Source of the DNA: Orientallactaga sibirica
Taxonomy: Eukaryota > Chordata > Mammalia > Rodentia > Dipodidae
DNA length: 64,000 nt
Assembly (NCBI GenBank): GCA_036365145.1
Contig: JAEOAD010000015.1
Location: forward strand, 14,191,501-14,255,500
Reading direction: 5' to 3'
The notes beneath the pieces were generated by a model that saw only the letters and a list, made by a program, of their open reading frames with translations, had not been told where the DNA came from and did not search any database. Both the position numbers and the translations under genes were made by a program. This document shows, one piece after another, positions 31,869 through 42,724 of the stretch; within the stretch, counting starts at the first letter, position 1; each line of letters opens with the position of its first letter.

Positions 31869-32444
31869 CTATACATTCTTATATTAGAAATGAAATGGCA
31901 AGTAGGATTAGAGAGTAAAATCTTGGAGAGAAATAATTTAAATATTTTCCTTAGCATTATTTATAATCATGTGAAATTAATATTGCTCTTATTGCACTTA
32001 TTACATTTAAATATTTAAAAGTCTCATTTCCTCATACACTTCTATATCATTTCTGACCATGTATTTTCCATTGGAAAAAATTGTCATCATAACATCTCAG
32101 AGATAATGTTTCATAAAAATAATTTTGAACATCTGCATGTTTATCTCCATAAATACATAGTCCCTACCAGATGTTTCTGTCTGGCTCTGGGCCCAGAGAT
32201 ATTAATGGGATTCTAATGGAGAGGGTCTTGAGCATATCTGCTTATCAGTCTGACTGTGCTTTCAGTCTTCAATTGTACTACAGCCAGTAATAAAGTGGAA
32301 TTAAGCAAAACTGCTGTGGAGCCTCAGAAGTTTATCTGAACATCTGGTTGGTCCTATTCTCTTCTGTTTGCTGCTCAAGAGCTGAGTTTTGTCCTTAGTC
32401 TATGTTATGCTGTAACACAGGTTCAAACTGGTTTCACAGAGAAG
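31869..32444. other. Single-copy DNA, nothing recognised
   Basis: AT-rich. No gene seen. Confidence 0.4.
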
Positions 32445-33221
32445 TTTTTTTTTTTTTTTTTTTTTTTTAGTGGGGACTTTGTATGTATACATCAAGTGTT
32501 GGTACCATTTCCCTCCTCCCTCCCCTCTTTCCACTGAGGGGCAATGACACTGTTTATAATGACCCAACTCATAGCTCTAATAATCTTCCCGCCCCCTCTT
32601 CCACGAGTTTCCCTGAGCCATGTTGGGTACATTTTAGGTCTATTTCAGTAATGAGGTTTTGTGAGTCTCTGTGTCTCTGGATATCTGATTTGGTAATGGT
32701 TGACATTCCTTTGTGTCTGTCTCCTTCACCCTTGTGCTGGTACCAGGTTCACCAAAACTAGCACTCTTGCTCATTTCCCCTATAACTCAATGGCTTCATC
32801 TGGTGCCCTGATGTGGTGAGATGGGCTGATTCTTTCCTCAGGATATGCATCCATTTGAAAGAGAGAAGCAGATTCTCCAACGGAGAGTGAAGTCAGTGCA
32901 AGATACATGGATAACCATTAATATTTTAGAGAGAATTTAATAGGTGCAGACCCTCTTGTATCCCACTGTTGGTAGGAGCTTGATATTGGAGAGCGGGCTC
33001 ATTTTTGGATAAGGTTCTGACATGTTTCTCATTTCTAGGTATGGGTTCCGTTCCACTGAGTGCATCCGTTAGCCAAATCTAGAGCAGTTGGTAACCCACC
33101 ATGGCCGTGTGCCACTACTGCACTTGTGTGAGTATCACGTTAGGTTGTTTGCTGCTGAGTAGCTTAGGCCATGAGTTGCTTAGGCAGATGTTGGTCATTT
33201 TCCTCCAGTCACTCACTCTGC
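32445..33221 (-). mobile_element. L1 3' UTR, antisense, with T24 tract
   Basis: It starts with a 24-base T tract (32445-32468), the A tail of the insert. TACCATTTCCCTCCTCCCTC, AATCTTCCCGCCCCCTCTTC and CACCATGGCCGTGTGCCACT follow the UTR order. It is 5'-truncated within the UTR. Confidence 0.9.
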
Positions 33222-33385
33222 ATATCTTTTTAGATTGGAATTTCAAATTCACCTCCACACCTTAGGGCTGGATGGTAAGATCTGCCCAGTGACACCTCCT
33301 CCAGCCAAGTGGCTGCAAATCTAAATTACAAACTGTAATGAAACACTGAATATATTGGGGGCCATCTATTCAAACTGCCACACAT
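33222..33385 (-). mobile_element. ORR1-like MaLR LTR fragment, antisense
   Basis: GCATATCTTTTTAGATTGGA, GATCTGCCCAGTGACACCTC, GAATATATTGGGGGCCATC and AAACTGCCACACA match the right half of 27736-28092. It is sandwiched between two L1 UTR copies. Confidence 0.8.
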
Positions 33386-34232
33386 GGAGTGGTGGGTGAT
33401 GAATTGTGAGAGCATCAGTCATTGTGGGGAGGGAAGACAAATGTCTTTGGATACCCCCTCCCACTTTGTCGCTCTGATAATCTTTCCACCCCCATCCCCC
33501 TACCCCACACAATTTCCTGAGCCATGGTGGGTGTATTTTAAGTCTACTTTAGTGTTAAGCTCTCAGAAATTTCTGGATTTCTGCTTTGGTACATTTCGAG
33601 TATCCTCAGTATCCATTACCATCACATGGCACAGGTTGTCAGGCTTGCCTTGGAAGCAGCACTGTTGCTCATCTTTCCAATTCCTCTGTGGTTCCACCTG
33701 GGCCCTAGCTGATGTGGGAGGGGTGGCTCATCTCATTGTAGGCAGACAGCTACTTTTTGTTCTCTTGTTGACAGATTTTAGTAGTCCTCAGTTTTCATTG
33801 CCTTCTGTAAAAGAAAAAAGATTCTCCAATGGAGAGTGAGATAAACATAGGTTGAAGAGGATAAGAATAGTTAATTAACAGAGATTTAGATGGGTGTAGC
33901 CTCTCTTTTGGCCAAAGACTAGTGGGACCTTCTCACTGAAGTCCATGATCCTTGTCTCCATAGGATTCTGACTTGGTTTCCAGTTCCAGCTATGGGTTCC
34001 TTTCCACTGAATGGGTCTCTTAGCCAATCAGAGAGCAATTGGTTACCCATTTAAGCTATGTGTCACTATTGCACAGGTGTGTACATCTTGTTAGGCTGGT
34101 TGATTTTTATATAGCAGTGTCCCCTGCTTACTCACAACATTGTTGATTGTTGTCCCCTAGCAGCTCATGTAGCACTGTCCAGCACTATATAGACTGACCA
34201 TCTGGGAACTGGCTTCCTTCCATATTCCAGCC
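33386..34232 (-). mobile_element. L1 3' UTR, antisense, 3' part of a 5'-inverted L1
   Basis: TCCACCCCCATCCCC, CCATGGTGGGTGTATTTTAA, TTCTCCAATGGAGAGTGAG and TTAAGCTATGTGTCACTATT follow the UTR order. At about 34233 the sequence switches strand to plus-sense L1 ORF2, the signature of a twin-primed (5'-inverted) insertion. The 151-codon frame at 33384-33839 lies in this non-coding UTR. Confidence 0.75.
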
Positions 34233-34820
34233 AGATATATGCAGTACAATTCTACTCAGCAGAAAGGAAAAATAAAATAATAAAACTTGTAGGAAAGGGT
34301 TAGAGAGATGGCTTAGCAGTTAAGGCATTTGCCTGCAAAGCCAAAGGACCCTGGTTCAATTCTCCAGGACCCATGTAAGCCAGATGCACAAGAGGACGCA
34401 TGCATCTGGAGTTCATTTGCAGTGGCAAGATGCCCCAGTACCCACATTCTCTACCCTCCCCCGCCGACTCTTTCTCTCAAATAAATAAATAAAATATATT
34501 TTTTAAAAAGTTGTAGGAAAATTGACAGACTCAGAACAAATCATACTAAGCAAACTCATACAAGCACAGAAAGACAAATTCTGCATATTTCCCTCATAAG
34601 CGGTTCCTCACCTGGAACAATTTGAATTGCAGGCATACCTGACAGGCAACACAAGATATAGATAATAGAGATAGAAGGGCTTGGGGGAGGGAATAGAAGG
34701 ACAAGGGGGAGAATATACACAAAATTAAAGCCAAAATGAATTAGTACCATAGAAGCCTTTCTCTTGGATACTAGAATACAAGATATAACCCTCATACAGA
34801 ATTTTAAAGCTCCTTATCAC
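34233..34820 (+). mobile_element. L1 ORF2 3' end and UTR, inverted part
   Basis: TACAATTCTACTCAGCAGAA, then (after a DIP insertion) ACAGACTCAGAACAAATCAT, GCACAGAAAGACAAATTCTG and GGGGGAGGGAATAGAAGG. This is the C-terminal end of ORF2 and the polypurine UTR start, opposite in strand to the preceding UTR. Together they form one 5'-inverted L1 or two abutting copies. Confidence 0.75.
34298..34505 (+). mobile_element. DIP SINE (short form) with target-site duplication
   Basis: GGTTAGAGAGATGGCTTAGC, AAGCCAGATGCACAAGAGGA, CT tract, AAATAAATAAATAAAATA. It is flanked by AAAACTTGTAGGAAA (34282-34296) and AAAAGTTGTAGGAAA (34506-34520). It splits the L1 ORF2 end. Confidence 0.95.
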
Positions 34821-35227
34821 TGTGTATATTGGAATGCTAACTATGCCTTAGGCTTTTGTATTAACAAAATTATCCTTCTTACTATATACTTGTATCTCAT
34901 TTATTTTTACTTGTATATCCAACTGCAGTATAATCAGTAAAAAGTAGAATTTGATTGCTAAAAATATATCCCAATATTTATCAAAAACCAATGAAAGTCA
35001 AATAATGATTTATTGCCAAAATGATTTTATGTCAGACTTAAATCTAAATTTTATTGATTTTCTATCTAAAGTTTTGTGTAGTGTTTTATCGTCTTAGAGT
35101 GGTTGGTTAAGACAAGATTTCTGCACCGGGGTGGTGGTTCTAGGCTCCCCACATAGTCCTGAATTCCTCTGAGGAGGCTGGCTGGGAACCTCTGAGGTAA
35201 GTCCCCAAGCCATTATCTTCTGTCTTT
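34821..35227. other. Single-copy DNA
   Basis: Nothing recognised. The stretch 35090-35227 directly before the DIP fragment is GC-richer than its surroundings and may be the modified 5' part of that element. Confidence 0.35.
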
Positions 35228-35402
35228 GGCCTGTGAAGCTTAAGGACCTAGGTTCGATTTCCCAATACCCACATAAGCCATATGCGCAAGGTTTCACATG
35301 TGTTAGGAGCTCATTTGCAGTAGCTGGAGGCCCTGCTGCACCCATTCTCCATCTGCCTCTTTCTCTCTCTCTCTCAAATAAATAAAATATTTTTTTAAAA
35401 GA
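35228..35402 (+). mobile_element. DIP SINE, head missing
   Basis: GGCCTGTGAAGCTTAAGGAC, AAGCCATATGCGCAAGGTTT, AGTAGCTGGAGGCCCTGCTG, CT tract, AAATAAATAAAATA. The first 25 or so bases are replaced by unrelated DNA. Confidence 0.88.
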
Positions 35403-36087
35403 TGGGGAACTTTCTTTTCCCATTTAGGACTTAGAACTTAGGAAAGAATATTGGGCTCAACATAATGTCAAGAAAACCCACATGATATGAGTGTTAATTC
35501 ATGTCCATTGCAGAGAGGTGGACTTACAAAACCATCAAGAAGCCCGAAACTAAGGAAAGGTGGGCCCATCCAAGAAAGAGCCAGAACCTGAATAAAGCAG
35601 GACAGGGAACTCATCTCCATTTTAGTGGGAAGCACAAATTCATCTAAAATGAATTGGGAACATTTGGGTGGTAGATAGTGAGAGGCTTCTGGTTTCTTGC
35701 ACACAACAAAAGTTTGCATACACTCTTGGATTATTCTAAGTGGATTCCTGCTATAAAATCATAAAATGTATTAATGGTAGGCTAAGAGATTCTAGAAAGC
35801 ATGCCTTGTAGTATGGGCCTGGAAAATGTCCACATTTTCATAAATAAGCATGGAAAATAAGAGGCACTTGTTTACTCACACTTGAAGGCTCTTTCCCTCA
35901 ATGTCAAATGCTTCATAGCTTGAATCTGGATATCCAACGAAAACAACAGTGTATCACACTGTCGGGGGGGAAATAAAAAGGCAGTAGAACACAGACTCAG
36001 ATATGAAGAACCATGAGACAGATAACTAAATCATTAGAATTAATACATTAAAGAATCCTGTGAGCAAAGTATGCATAAACATATGGA
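35403..36087. other. Single-copy DNA, nothing recognised
   Basis: No repeat or gene motif. A G8 run lies near 35964. Confidence 0.4.
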
Positions 36088-36482
36088 GACTGTAATAGTT
36101 TTAATGTATGTCTCACATAGGCTAAGGTGTCTTATTAAAGCTTGTAACTCAGGTCTCCAGCTGGCTGGTTGGAGGAGGTGACACAGGAGGTAGATCCTGG
36201 GGTCTAGCCCTAAGGTGTGTTGGGGGGGGGCAGATCTAAGTTCCAGCCCAAAGGTATGCAGAGAAGTCTGAACTCCCAGCAGGTCCCTGCTGCTTGCTGC
36301 CCGTTGCTGTGTGTTGTTTTTGGTTTGTTCCAGCTTGTTTTGTTTCTCTCTGCTTGGATGTATGGAAGCACCTTCTGCCATTGATGGAACTTAACCCCTG
36401 GATCTGTAACTGAAATAAATCCCTTCCTCCTCTAAACTGTGCCAGTTTGGATTCTCATCCCAGCAATATGAAGCTGTCTATA
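36088..36482 (+). mobile_element. MaLR-type LTR (ORR1/MT-like)
   Basis: TGTAATAGTTTTAATGTATG, TTGATGGAACTTAACCCCTG, GGATCTGTAACTGAAATAAA and GCAATATGAAGCTGTCTATA follow the LTR order with the polyadenylation signal in the last quarter. Ends are TG-like and TATA-like. A solo LTR. Confidence 0.75.
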
Positions 36483-36720
36483 GTGGGGAGTTTTGCAAAG
36501 AGAGAGAAAAAAACGATGAGAAAATGTCAGGTGGAAGTGCAGGAATGTAAATACAGCCACAGAAATGAAGTGTGACATTGAATAATTTATCAGTGGAATC
36601 ATAAACTTCAGGGATATAAAAGTTGGTCAACAGCTCAATAGAAATTACTGAAATTTTCTGAACAAAGCACATAGAAAACACAGTGGGGGAAATGAAACCA
36701 GAATGAAGGAATCCCCATAT
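36483..36720. other. Unrecognised sequence before an L1 3' end
   Basis: It could be further L1 3' UTR of a divergent subfamily, but I see no supporting motif. Confidence 0.3.
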
Positions 36721-36925
36721 GACCATCATGGTTCTGAGCCCATCAACATTTTGACATGGAGGACGGAGAACAAAAGGAATGAGACAATAAAACAGAGGAA
36801 GGACTACCTAGAAAGAGGAGGGTCCTCAGGATATTAGGGACAGGAAAAAAGGAGAAAGGAGGATAATGGGCTGGGAATAACATCAAGTTACTGTATGTTC
36901 ATCTATTAAAACTCTCAAAAAAAAA
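36721..36925 (+). mobile_element. L1 (Lx-like) 3' end
   Basis: GGTTCTGAGCCCATCAACAT, AGAGGAGGGTCCTCAGGATA and CTATTAAAACTCTCAAAAAA are shared with 59700-59905, another L1 3' end. Polypurine stretch and A tail are present. Confidence 0.65.
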
Positions 36926-37190
36926 CAATAATAATAAACTTACTATATGATAACATAAAAGGATCTAACATTTGTGTGTGATTTGTGTCATTTACCTCAA
37001 AAGAAGAAAAGAGCAATAATAGATCTTCATATAGAATGCTTAAAGAGATAATGAGTGACAATTTTTCAAAAATAAAAAATGTAAAAGCATGTATCTATAA
37101 AGATAAGGGAGTGCCAGGTAGGATAAAACCAAAATGCTTGTCTTCTGTCTTTCTGTGTTCTCTTTTTCTGTTTCTATCTATCTCTCTGTC
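36926..37190 (+). mobile_element. Old L1/HAL1 fragment, first part
   Basis: GACAATTTTTCAAAAATAAA, AATGTAAAAGCATGTATC and AAGATAAGGGAGTGCCAGG look like the ORF1 end or an early ORF region of an old L1/HAL1. The element is split by a MaLR LTR and continues to 38640. Confidence 0.45.
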
Positions 37191-37480
37191 CACATTCAAG
37201 CTGCTGGAAACCAGTCCTTCTCTGATGTTCTGTTGATGATACCAGCTCTATCTCACAAATTCTGTTACCACAACTTGCCACCATCCACTCTCTATATCAG
37301 AAACCAGTTGGATATGTCCATGTGTCCTACAACTCTCTCCTCTTCCCATCTGAACACACATATATAATCTTAGACTTTGAACCTTCAAAACTGTGCCCTA
37401 AATAAGTCTTTTATGTTTAGGAAAACAGATGACCCCATTATTTTATTGCAGTAATGTAAAGCTGTTTAACATAAATGCAT
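37191..37480 (+). mobile_element. MaLR-type LTR
   Basis: GAACCTTCAAAACTGTGCCC, TAAATAAGTCTTTTATGTTT and TATTGCAGTAATGTAAAGCT form the LTR polyadenylation end. The 5' part is weak. It interrupts the old L1. Confidence 0.5.
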
Positions 37481-37685
37481 TATGAAAATTAAATCAGAAG
37501 TAGAGGTTCAACAAAAGTTTAAAATTGCACATCTATTCTAAAATAAAACATAAAATGACATAAAAGAATAAAGAACATGTGAAAAATGAATTTTGTGATT
37601 TTCATTCAAACATTGCAGCATTAAACAGAAATGACCCAAAAATACAACTAACAAGTCCCAAGCATTTATGGCTCTAAGAAATGTA
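37481..37685 (+). mobile_element. Old L1/HAL1 fragment, second part
   Basis: AATAAAGAACATGTGAAAAA, ACAGAAATGACCCAAAAATA and CAAGCATTTATGGCTC suit an old L1/HAL1 body. All frames are broken. Confidence 0.4.
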
Positions 37686-37865
37686 TTTCATTTGTTTATT
37701 TTTAAATTTTTCTATTTATTTATTTGAGTGAGTGACAGATAGAGAGAGAGAGAGAGAGTGTTTACCATAGCCTCATGCCATTACAAACAAACTCCAGGTG
37801 AATTGACAACTTTGTTCATCAGGATTTGGGTGGATACTGGAGGAGCAGGCTTTGTATGCAAGCAC
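37686..37865 (-). mobile_element. DIP SINE, antisense
   Basis: TTTCTATTTATTTATTTGAG, (GA)n at 37741-37758, AAACAAACTCCAGGTGAATT, GCAGGCTTTGTATGCAAGC, ending in the head CCATCTCCCTAGCTC near 37895. It is inserted in the old L1. Confidence 0.85.
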
Positions 37866-38009
37866 CTTTAACTGCAAAACCATCTCCCTAGCTCAAGGAA
37901 ATAGATTTTTTTTTTTTTTTTTTTTGTTTTGCAAGGTAGGGTCTCAAGGCTGACCTGGAATTAACTTTAACTGCAAAACCATCTCCCTAGCTCAAGGAAA
38001 TAGATTTTT
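37866..38009 (-). mobile_element. Truncated B1 flanked by 45-base direct repeats
   Basis: A T tract followed by GCAAGGTAGGGTCTCAAGGC and TGACCTGGAATTAA is the antisense 3' portion of a B1, about 40 bases. It is flanked by CTTTAACTGCAAAACCATCT-type repeats at 37866-37910 and 37965-38009 that are identical by eye. The repeats contain the head of the adjoining DIP SINE. They are far longer than the usual 7-20 bases for L1-mediated duplications. Confidence 0.85.
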
Positions 38010-38640
38010 AATATAAAAACAGAGGTAAGTTAAAGTTTTAAAACATAAAGAATGATTAGAGAAAGCTAGGGCAGGACTAGGGATGTAGCTCTGTGATAGA
38101 GTACTTGTGGAGCATGTTCAGGGAATTAGGTTCAATTCTTTTCAGTGAGTGAGGAAGACCTGACGAAGAGATATCACATGATATAAAGGAGTCTTCTCAT
38201 CAGGAAGATGTCTCTGAATATATTTATATAAAATCACAGCTCAAAGTTAACAATGCAATTAAAAAAATACAGGGAAAAGTAGAACAACCCACTATTTAAA
38301 CGAAGATGTCAGAAGTGGACAGAAAATCAGAAATGACACAAGATGCCTAAAGGAGACAACAAGTTGCATGATCTAAAAAACAAACATATGGAACAGTGTG
38401 CTTAAATAGCAGAAGACACAGGCGCCTCAACTTCTCATGTAATAATCACGACAATACATCCTAAAACCATCTTCCACAAATGGCAAAAAGTACAATCTCA
38501 CAAACTTTTAAATTGACTTACGTAGATTTAAGTAAAAACCACTCACACAAATTATTTTTAAAAAAACTCTAAATTTCCTAAAAATTTTAAAATACAATTC
38601 TAAATGTCCCATAGGTCACAAAATGAAATGATGAAAAATT
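38010..38640 (+). mobile_element. Old L1/HAL1 ORF2 fragment, third part
   Basis: AGATATCACATGATATAAAG, TCATCAGGAAGATGTCTCTG, ACAGAAAATCAGAAATGACA and CAAATGGCAAAAAGTAC follow the endonuclease-side region of ORF2. Many stops. A young ID-like SINE at 38068-38146 interrupts it. Confidence 0.6.
38068..38146 (+). mobile_element. ID SINE
   Basis: GGACTAGGGATGTAGCTCTG, TGATAGAGTACTTGTGGAGC, AGGTTCAATTCTTTTCAG: the ID head with recognisable A and B boxes. The A tail is not obvious. Confidence 0.8.
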
Positions 38641-38644
38641 AAAA

Positions 38645-39441
38645 GTACTGGGAGTAACAGGCCAGAGGCAGCAACAACAACAAAAAAATTATTTTAAGGC
38701 TAAGCTTCATCACCCTCTCCAGGACCCTTTTTTCAGGTACTCCCCCTATTGCTGTTGAAGGTTACATCTTTTAGTCTATCTCCAGGGATAAAGGTTTCTA
38801 TGGTACCAGTTCATTTTGGATTTAGTTTTGTGCTTGTTTCCCCCCTACCCATCCCTTCTTCTCCTTCCCCAAACCTTCTATCCCTAATATCTAAGCCATG
38901 AGTTGCCTGTCAGGTATGTCAGCAACTCAGACTGGTCCAGATTAGGAACCACAAATGAGTGAGACCACATAGTGTTTGCCTTTCTGTGATTATGTGAGTT
39001 TGCTGAATATTATCTGTTCCACATCTGTCCATTTTTATACAAATTTCACTGTATCATATTTTCTTACTGCTGAGTAAAATTCCATTGTGTAAATGTGCCA
39101 CAACTTCATTATCCATTCATCCAGTGTTGGACACCTGGGTTGATTCCAGTTCTTAGCTATGATGAATTGAGCAGCTATGAACATGGTTGAGAAAATATCT
39201 TTGTAGTGAATCATGGAGCCTTTGGGGTAAATGCCCAGTAAGGGAATAACAGGGCCTGTTGATAGTTCTATATTCATCTTTTTCAGGAATCTCCATGTTG
39301 ATTCCCATAGTGATAATACAAGTTTGCTTTCCCACTAACACTGAATGAGGGTTCCTCTTTCCCCACATCTTTGCCAACGTTTGTTGTCATTTGATTTTAT
39401 AATGATAGCCATTTTTGTTGAAGTAAGGTAGAATTTCATAA
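38645..39441 (-). mobile_element. 5'-inverted segment of an L1 (ORF2 3' end and UTR)
   Basis: Antisense L1: UTR start (CAGTTCATTTTGGATTTAGT region), ORF2 C-terminal end (TTTTCTTACTGCTGAGTAAA, CATTATCCATTCATCCAG) and further ORF2 (ACTGAATGAGGGTTCCTCTT). It begins at 38645-38675 with a 31-base segment that recurs inverted at 39442-39472 with one mismatch. It joins directly to sense-strand L1 3' UTR at 39442. Confidence 0.88.
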
Positions 39442-40560
39442 GTTGCTGCCTCTGGCCTGTAACTCCCAGTACCAGAAATTGGTTGGTATTCACATGAGCT
39501 GTTCATCAGTCAGACCTTCGAGGTCCCCAAAACAAGACAGCTTTCTGTCAAAGCACTTGGATACCCACTTGAGGCAAAAGGTAAGACCCTATTGCTGAAG
39601 ACATATGCTACCAACACAGAGCATGAATAGACCTGGCTGGAATCTGGAAGAGAGCCAGTACCCAGTAAGCCTGTCTGGTGCTGGAAAGTGCTACATGAGC
39701 TACTGGGGAAAAGTGACCAACAATGGTCTAAGCAAACAGAGGTCTAAGCTACTCAGAAGCAAACACCCTGACAGGATGTACACACCAGTGCAATAGTGAC
39801 ACACAGCCTTGGTGAGTAACCAATAGCTTTCTGATTGGCTGAGAGATCTGTTTAGTGTGGAGGAACCCATATCTGGAATTGGGGAGCAGACTATAATCCT
39901 ATGGAGACAAAGATTATGCTTTCCAATGTCAAGCTGTCATTAGTCTTTGGCTAAAAGAAGGGTTACATATACAAATTCCCTCTAAATTATGCTTTTCCCA
40001 TTGAAACTATGCTGACTCACTCACTTTCTGTTGCAGAATCTGTTCTTTTTCAGAAGTTAGCAAAACCAGAGTTGATAAACTACCCTCTCACTTCAGCCAA
40101 GCCACAGATGAAACCACAGAGGAATTGGGGAGATAAGCAAGTGAGCTGCTTCTGTGGTGAACCTGAGAATCAGCACCAGGGTGAAGGAGATAGATCCTGA
40201 GGATATGCAACACCTACCAAAGCAGAGATCCAGAGGCTTCTAAGAGCTCATCACTAAAGTAGATTTAAAACCCACCCAACACGGCTCAGGGAATTTTACA
40301 GAAGAAGAGGCAGAAAGAATTTAAGAGACACTGGGTGAAATATCATGCCCAGAGGCATTCCCTCCCCACGCTCCCCCCCCACCAAAAACTGCTGCTCCCA
40401 CAGTGCATATCCCATGACCCAATGGGGAATACCTTTAACCCCACAGAAGAAGGTCCCTAGTGGAATGGGGGCAGGAACAAGGGATAAGAGGGAACCCACA
40501 CATGATGTACCCATATAAGATATGTTGTTAATAAATTAAAAGTAGTTGAAGCTCAATAAA
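39442..40560 (+). mobile_element. L1 3' UTR, sense part of the 5'-inverted L1
   Basis: GTTGCTGCCTCTGGCCTGTA continues the UTR where the inverted segment leaves off. AGGTCCCCAAAACAAGACAG, CCAACACGGCTCAGGGAATT and GAGGCAGAAAGAATTTAAG follow in UTR order to ATAAATTAAAAGTAG and a short A-rich end. A possible target-site duplication AAAATGAAAT lies at 38620-38629 and 40559-40568. The minus-strand frames are non-coding. Confidence 0.88.
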
Positions 40561-40975
40561 AATGAAATCAAACAAACTTGTTTTTTGGTCCAACTAAAGC
40601 AGTGGCCAGAGAGAATATACAACAAAGAATCTCTGCATTAGAAGACAGACCTCAACTCACCATACGAAAACAGTAAATCAAACTCAGTGACAAGAAAAAT
40701 GGAATATTCAGAGCAAGATTCAATAAATTGAAAATGGGAAAACAATAGAAAAATCAATGCTGCCCAGCCTGAAACTGAAAATTGGTCCTTACTAAAGGTA
40801 AATAAAATTGGTGAACCTATAGTTAGACTGACAAAGAAGAAAGAGATACACATTATCAGCATCAGAAATTGAAAACAAGCCATCATGATAGACCCTATAG
40901 GGGTTAAGAGTATAATTGGGATGTACTATAAATAATTTCATACCCATGATGATTGGGCAATAGAAAAATTTATGA

Positions 40976-41155
40976 GAGGATCAGGAAATGGCTCAGTGTT
41001 TAAAGGAACTTCCTTGCAAAGCGTGCCACCCCAGGTTCAATTCCACAGCCATCTTTGTAAAACTACATGGGTGTTTATTTACAGTGACAAGAGACCTTGG
41101 TGCACATATGTGTATACACACACACACAAAGGTAAATATTCTTTTAAAGATCTTT
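40976..41155 (+). mobile_element. Diverged DIP SINE
   Basis: AGGATCAGGAAATGGCTCAG, TTCCTTGCAAAGCGTGCCAC, AGGTTCAATTCCACAGCCAT, TACAGTGACAAGAGACCTTG, then a CA tract. An older copy than its neighbours. Confidence 0.75.
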
Positions 41156-42126
41156 GAAAACATGGTCATTGAAGCTCATTCACAAAAGATAAATTGTTTT
41201 ATAACATTTACATAAATTAGATTCTTGTTTTAAAATGATAAAATATATCTAACAAGGAGACTCCATATTTAGATGGTGTCATTTGGTAAATTCTATCTGA
41301 CATTTAAAGATGAAAATATAAATTTTCTTTATTTTCAGAAAGAATATAGAAAACTGCTTTCTAATTCATAATATCAATATTAACCTAAAGCTGAAACAAA
41401 AGATTACAGGAAAAGGAAACAGTTAAATATGCCTTATGAAATTAGAGCCAATATTTTTAACATTTTATCAGGCTGAAGAAAATAAGGTATAAAAAAATAA
41501 TGTATCCTGAGATTACCCCAGAAATATTGTTAATTTATTATCTATTATCTATTGTTAATTTAAAATCTAATCAATATAATTAATCATACTGATAGAACAA
41601 TAATTAAAAACTTTATAATCCTATTAACAGAGGCATAAAGAATATTTGCTATAGATCAACATTCCTTCAGAGCAAAATCAATTCAGCAATCTAGGCCAGT
41701 GAAAAAGAAATCTGAAAGTACCTACAACTAACATCATAGTGATGGTGAAAATGTGAATGCTCTGTTTGTAAAATTAATACATAATTACTATGTCACTCCT
41801 TCTACTGAACAACATGCTAGAGGTCCCAGACAGTGCAATAAGGAAGAAGATGTAAAAGCAGTGAAAAAGTACAGTTTCCTGGCCAAGAATACATCTCTAC
41901 ATGTTTATAAATGCTATGCTTGTCTATATTGAAAAATCCAAAGAAGCTTCAAAAATCCATCAAAGTCAATATATAAGTATCAATAGTACTTCCATATACT
42001 AATGATGGACAGCTGGAAATAAATGCATCACTTATGCTAGCACCGACAAACATAAAACACTTAGGTAAAAATGTTGTAAATATCTACATGGACTATATAT
42101 CATAACTATTAAAATCTTGAGAAAAG

Positions 42127-42310
42127 GGCTGGAGAGATGGCTTAGGGGTTAAGGCATATGCCTGAAAAATCAAAGGACCCAGGTTCAATTCCCCAGGACC
42201 CCTGCTAGCCAGATGCACAAGGGAGCAAACATGTCTAGAGTTTGTTTGCAGTGGCTGGAGGCCCTGGAGCACCCATTCTCTCTCCCTTCCCTTTCTCTGT
42301 CAAATTTAAA
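42127..42310 (+). mobile_element. DIP SINE (short form) with 16-base target-site duplication
   Basis: GGCTGGAGAGATGGCTTAGG, CTAGCCAGATGCACAAGGGA, GGCTGGAGGCCCTGGAGCAC, CT tract. The repeat AAAATCTTGAGAAAAG at 42111-42126 recurs exactly at 42311-42326. It is a young insertion into an old L1. Confidence 0.96.
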
Positions 42311-42724
42311 AAAATCTTGAGAAAAGATAATAAACTCAAGTGAGTTATGTAATGCTCAGATTGGAAGGCTCATTACTGCTAATGTATCAGTTTTCCTCAA
42401 ATTTGCTATAGATTCAATACAAGTCCAATAAATATTGCAGAACCATTTTGAAATTAACAATCTAACATTAAAATTTATGGTGAATATATGTTTTCTCATT
42501 AAGTAAAAAATATAATAACGTATTTGAAGGGGAACATATTTGAAGGCCTCACTCATCTAGTTATAGTATAAGGCTATAGTCATTCAGATGGTGACAATAT
42601 GATGCAAACATAGCTCAAGGAAGCATAGACCCATACATATGTTAAAAAATAATATTTGACAAGAGTTAAAGATCAATCCAATAGAGAAACTCTCCTGATT
42701 GTAACAAACATTTATGTGTAGTTT

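Larger units (their letters stand above)
40561..42724 (+). mobile_element. Old L1 ORF2 body, first part
   Basis: The region encodes, with breaks, KVNKIGEPIVRLTKKK-like peptide near 40797, matching the conserved L1 ORF2 segment INKIDRPLARLTKKK. AATATAATTAATCATACTGA, CATCATAGTGATGGTGAAAA and CACTCCTTCTACTGAACAAC then follow the order of the RT domain. It is split by DIP SINEs at 40976 and 42127. Frames are destroyed. Confidence 0.8.

Noticed and set aside
33384..33839. 151-codon plus-strand open frame
   Set aside because: It lies wholly in an antisense L1 3' UTR copy, which is non-coding, and parallel UTR copies do not keep the frame.
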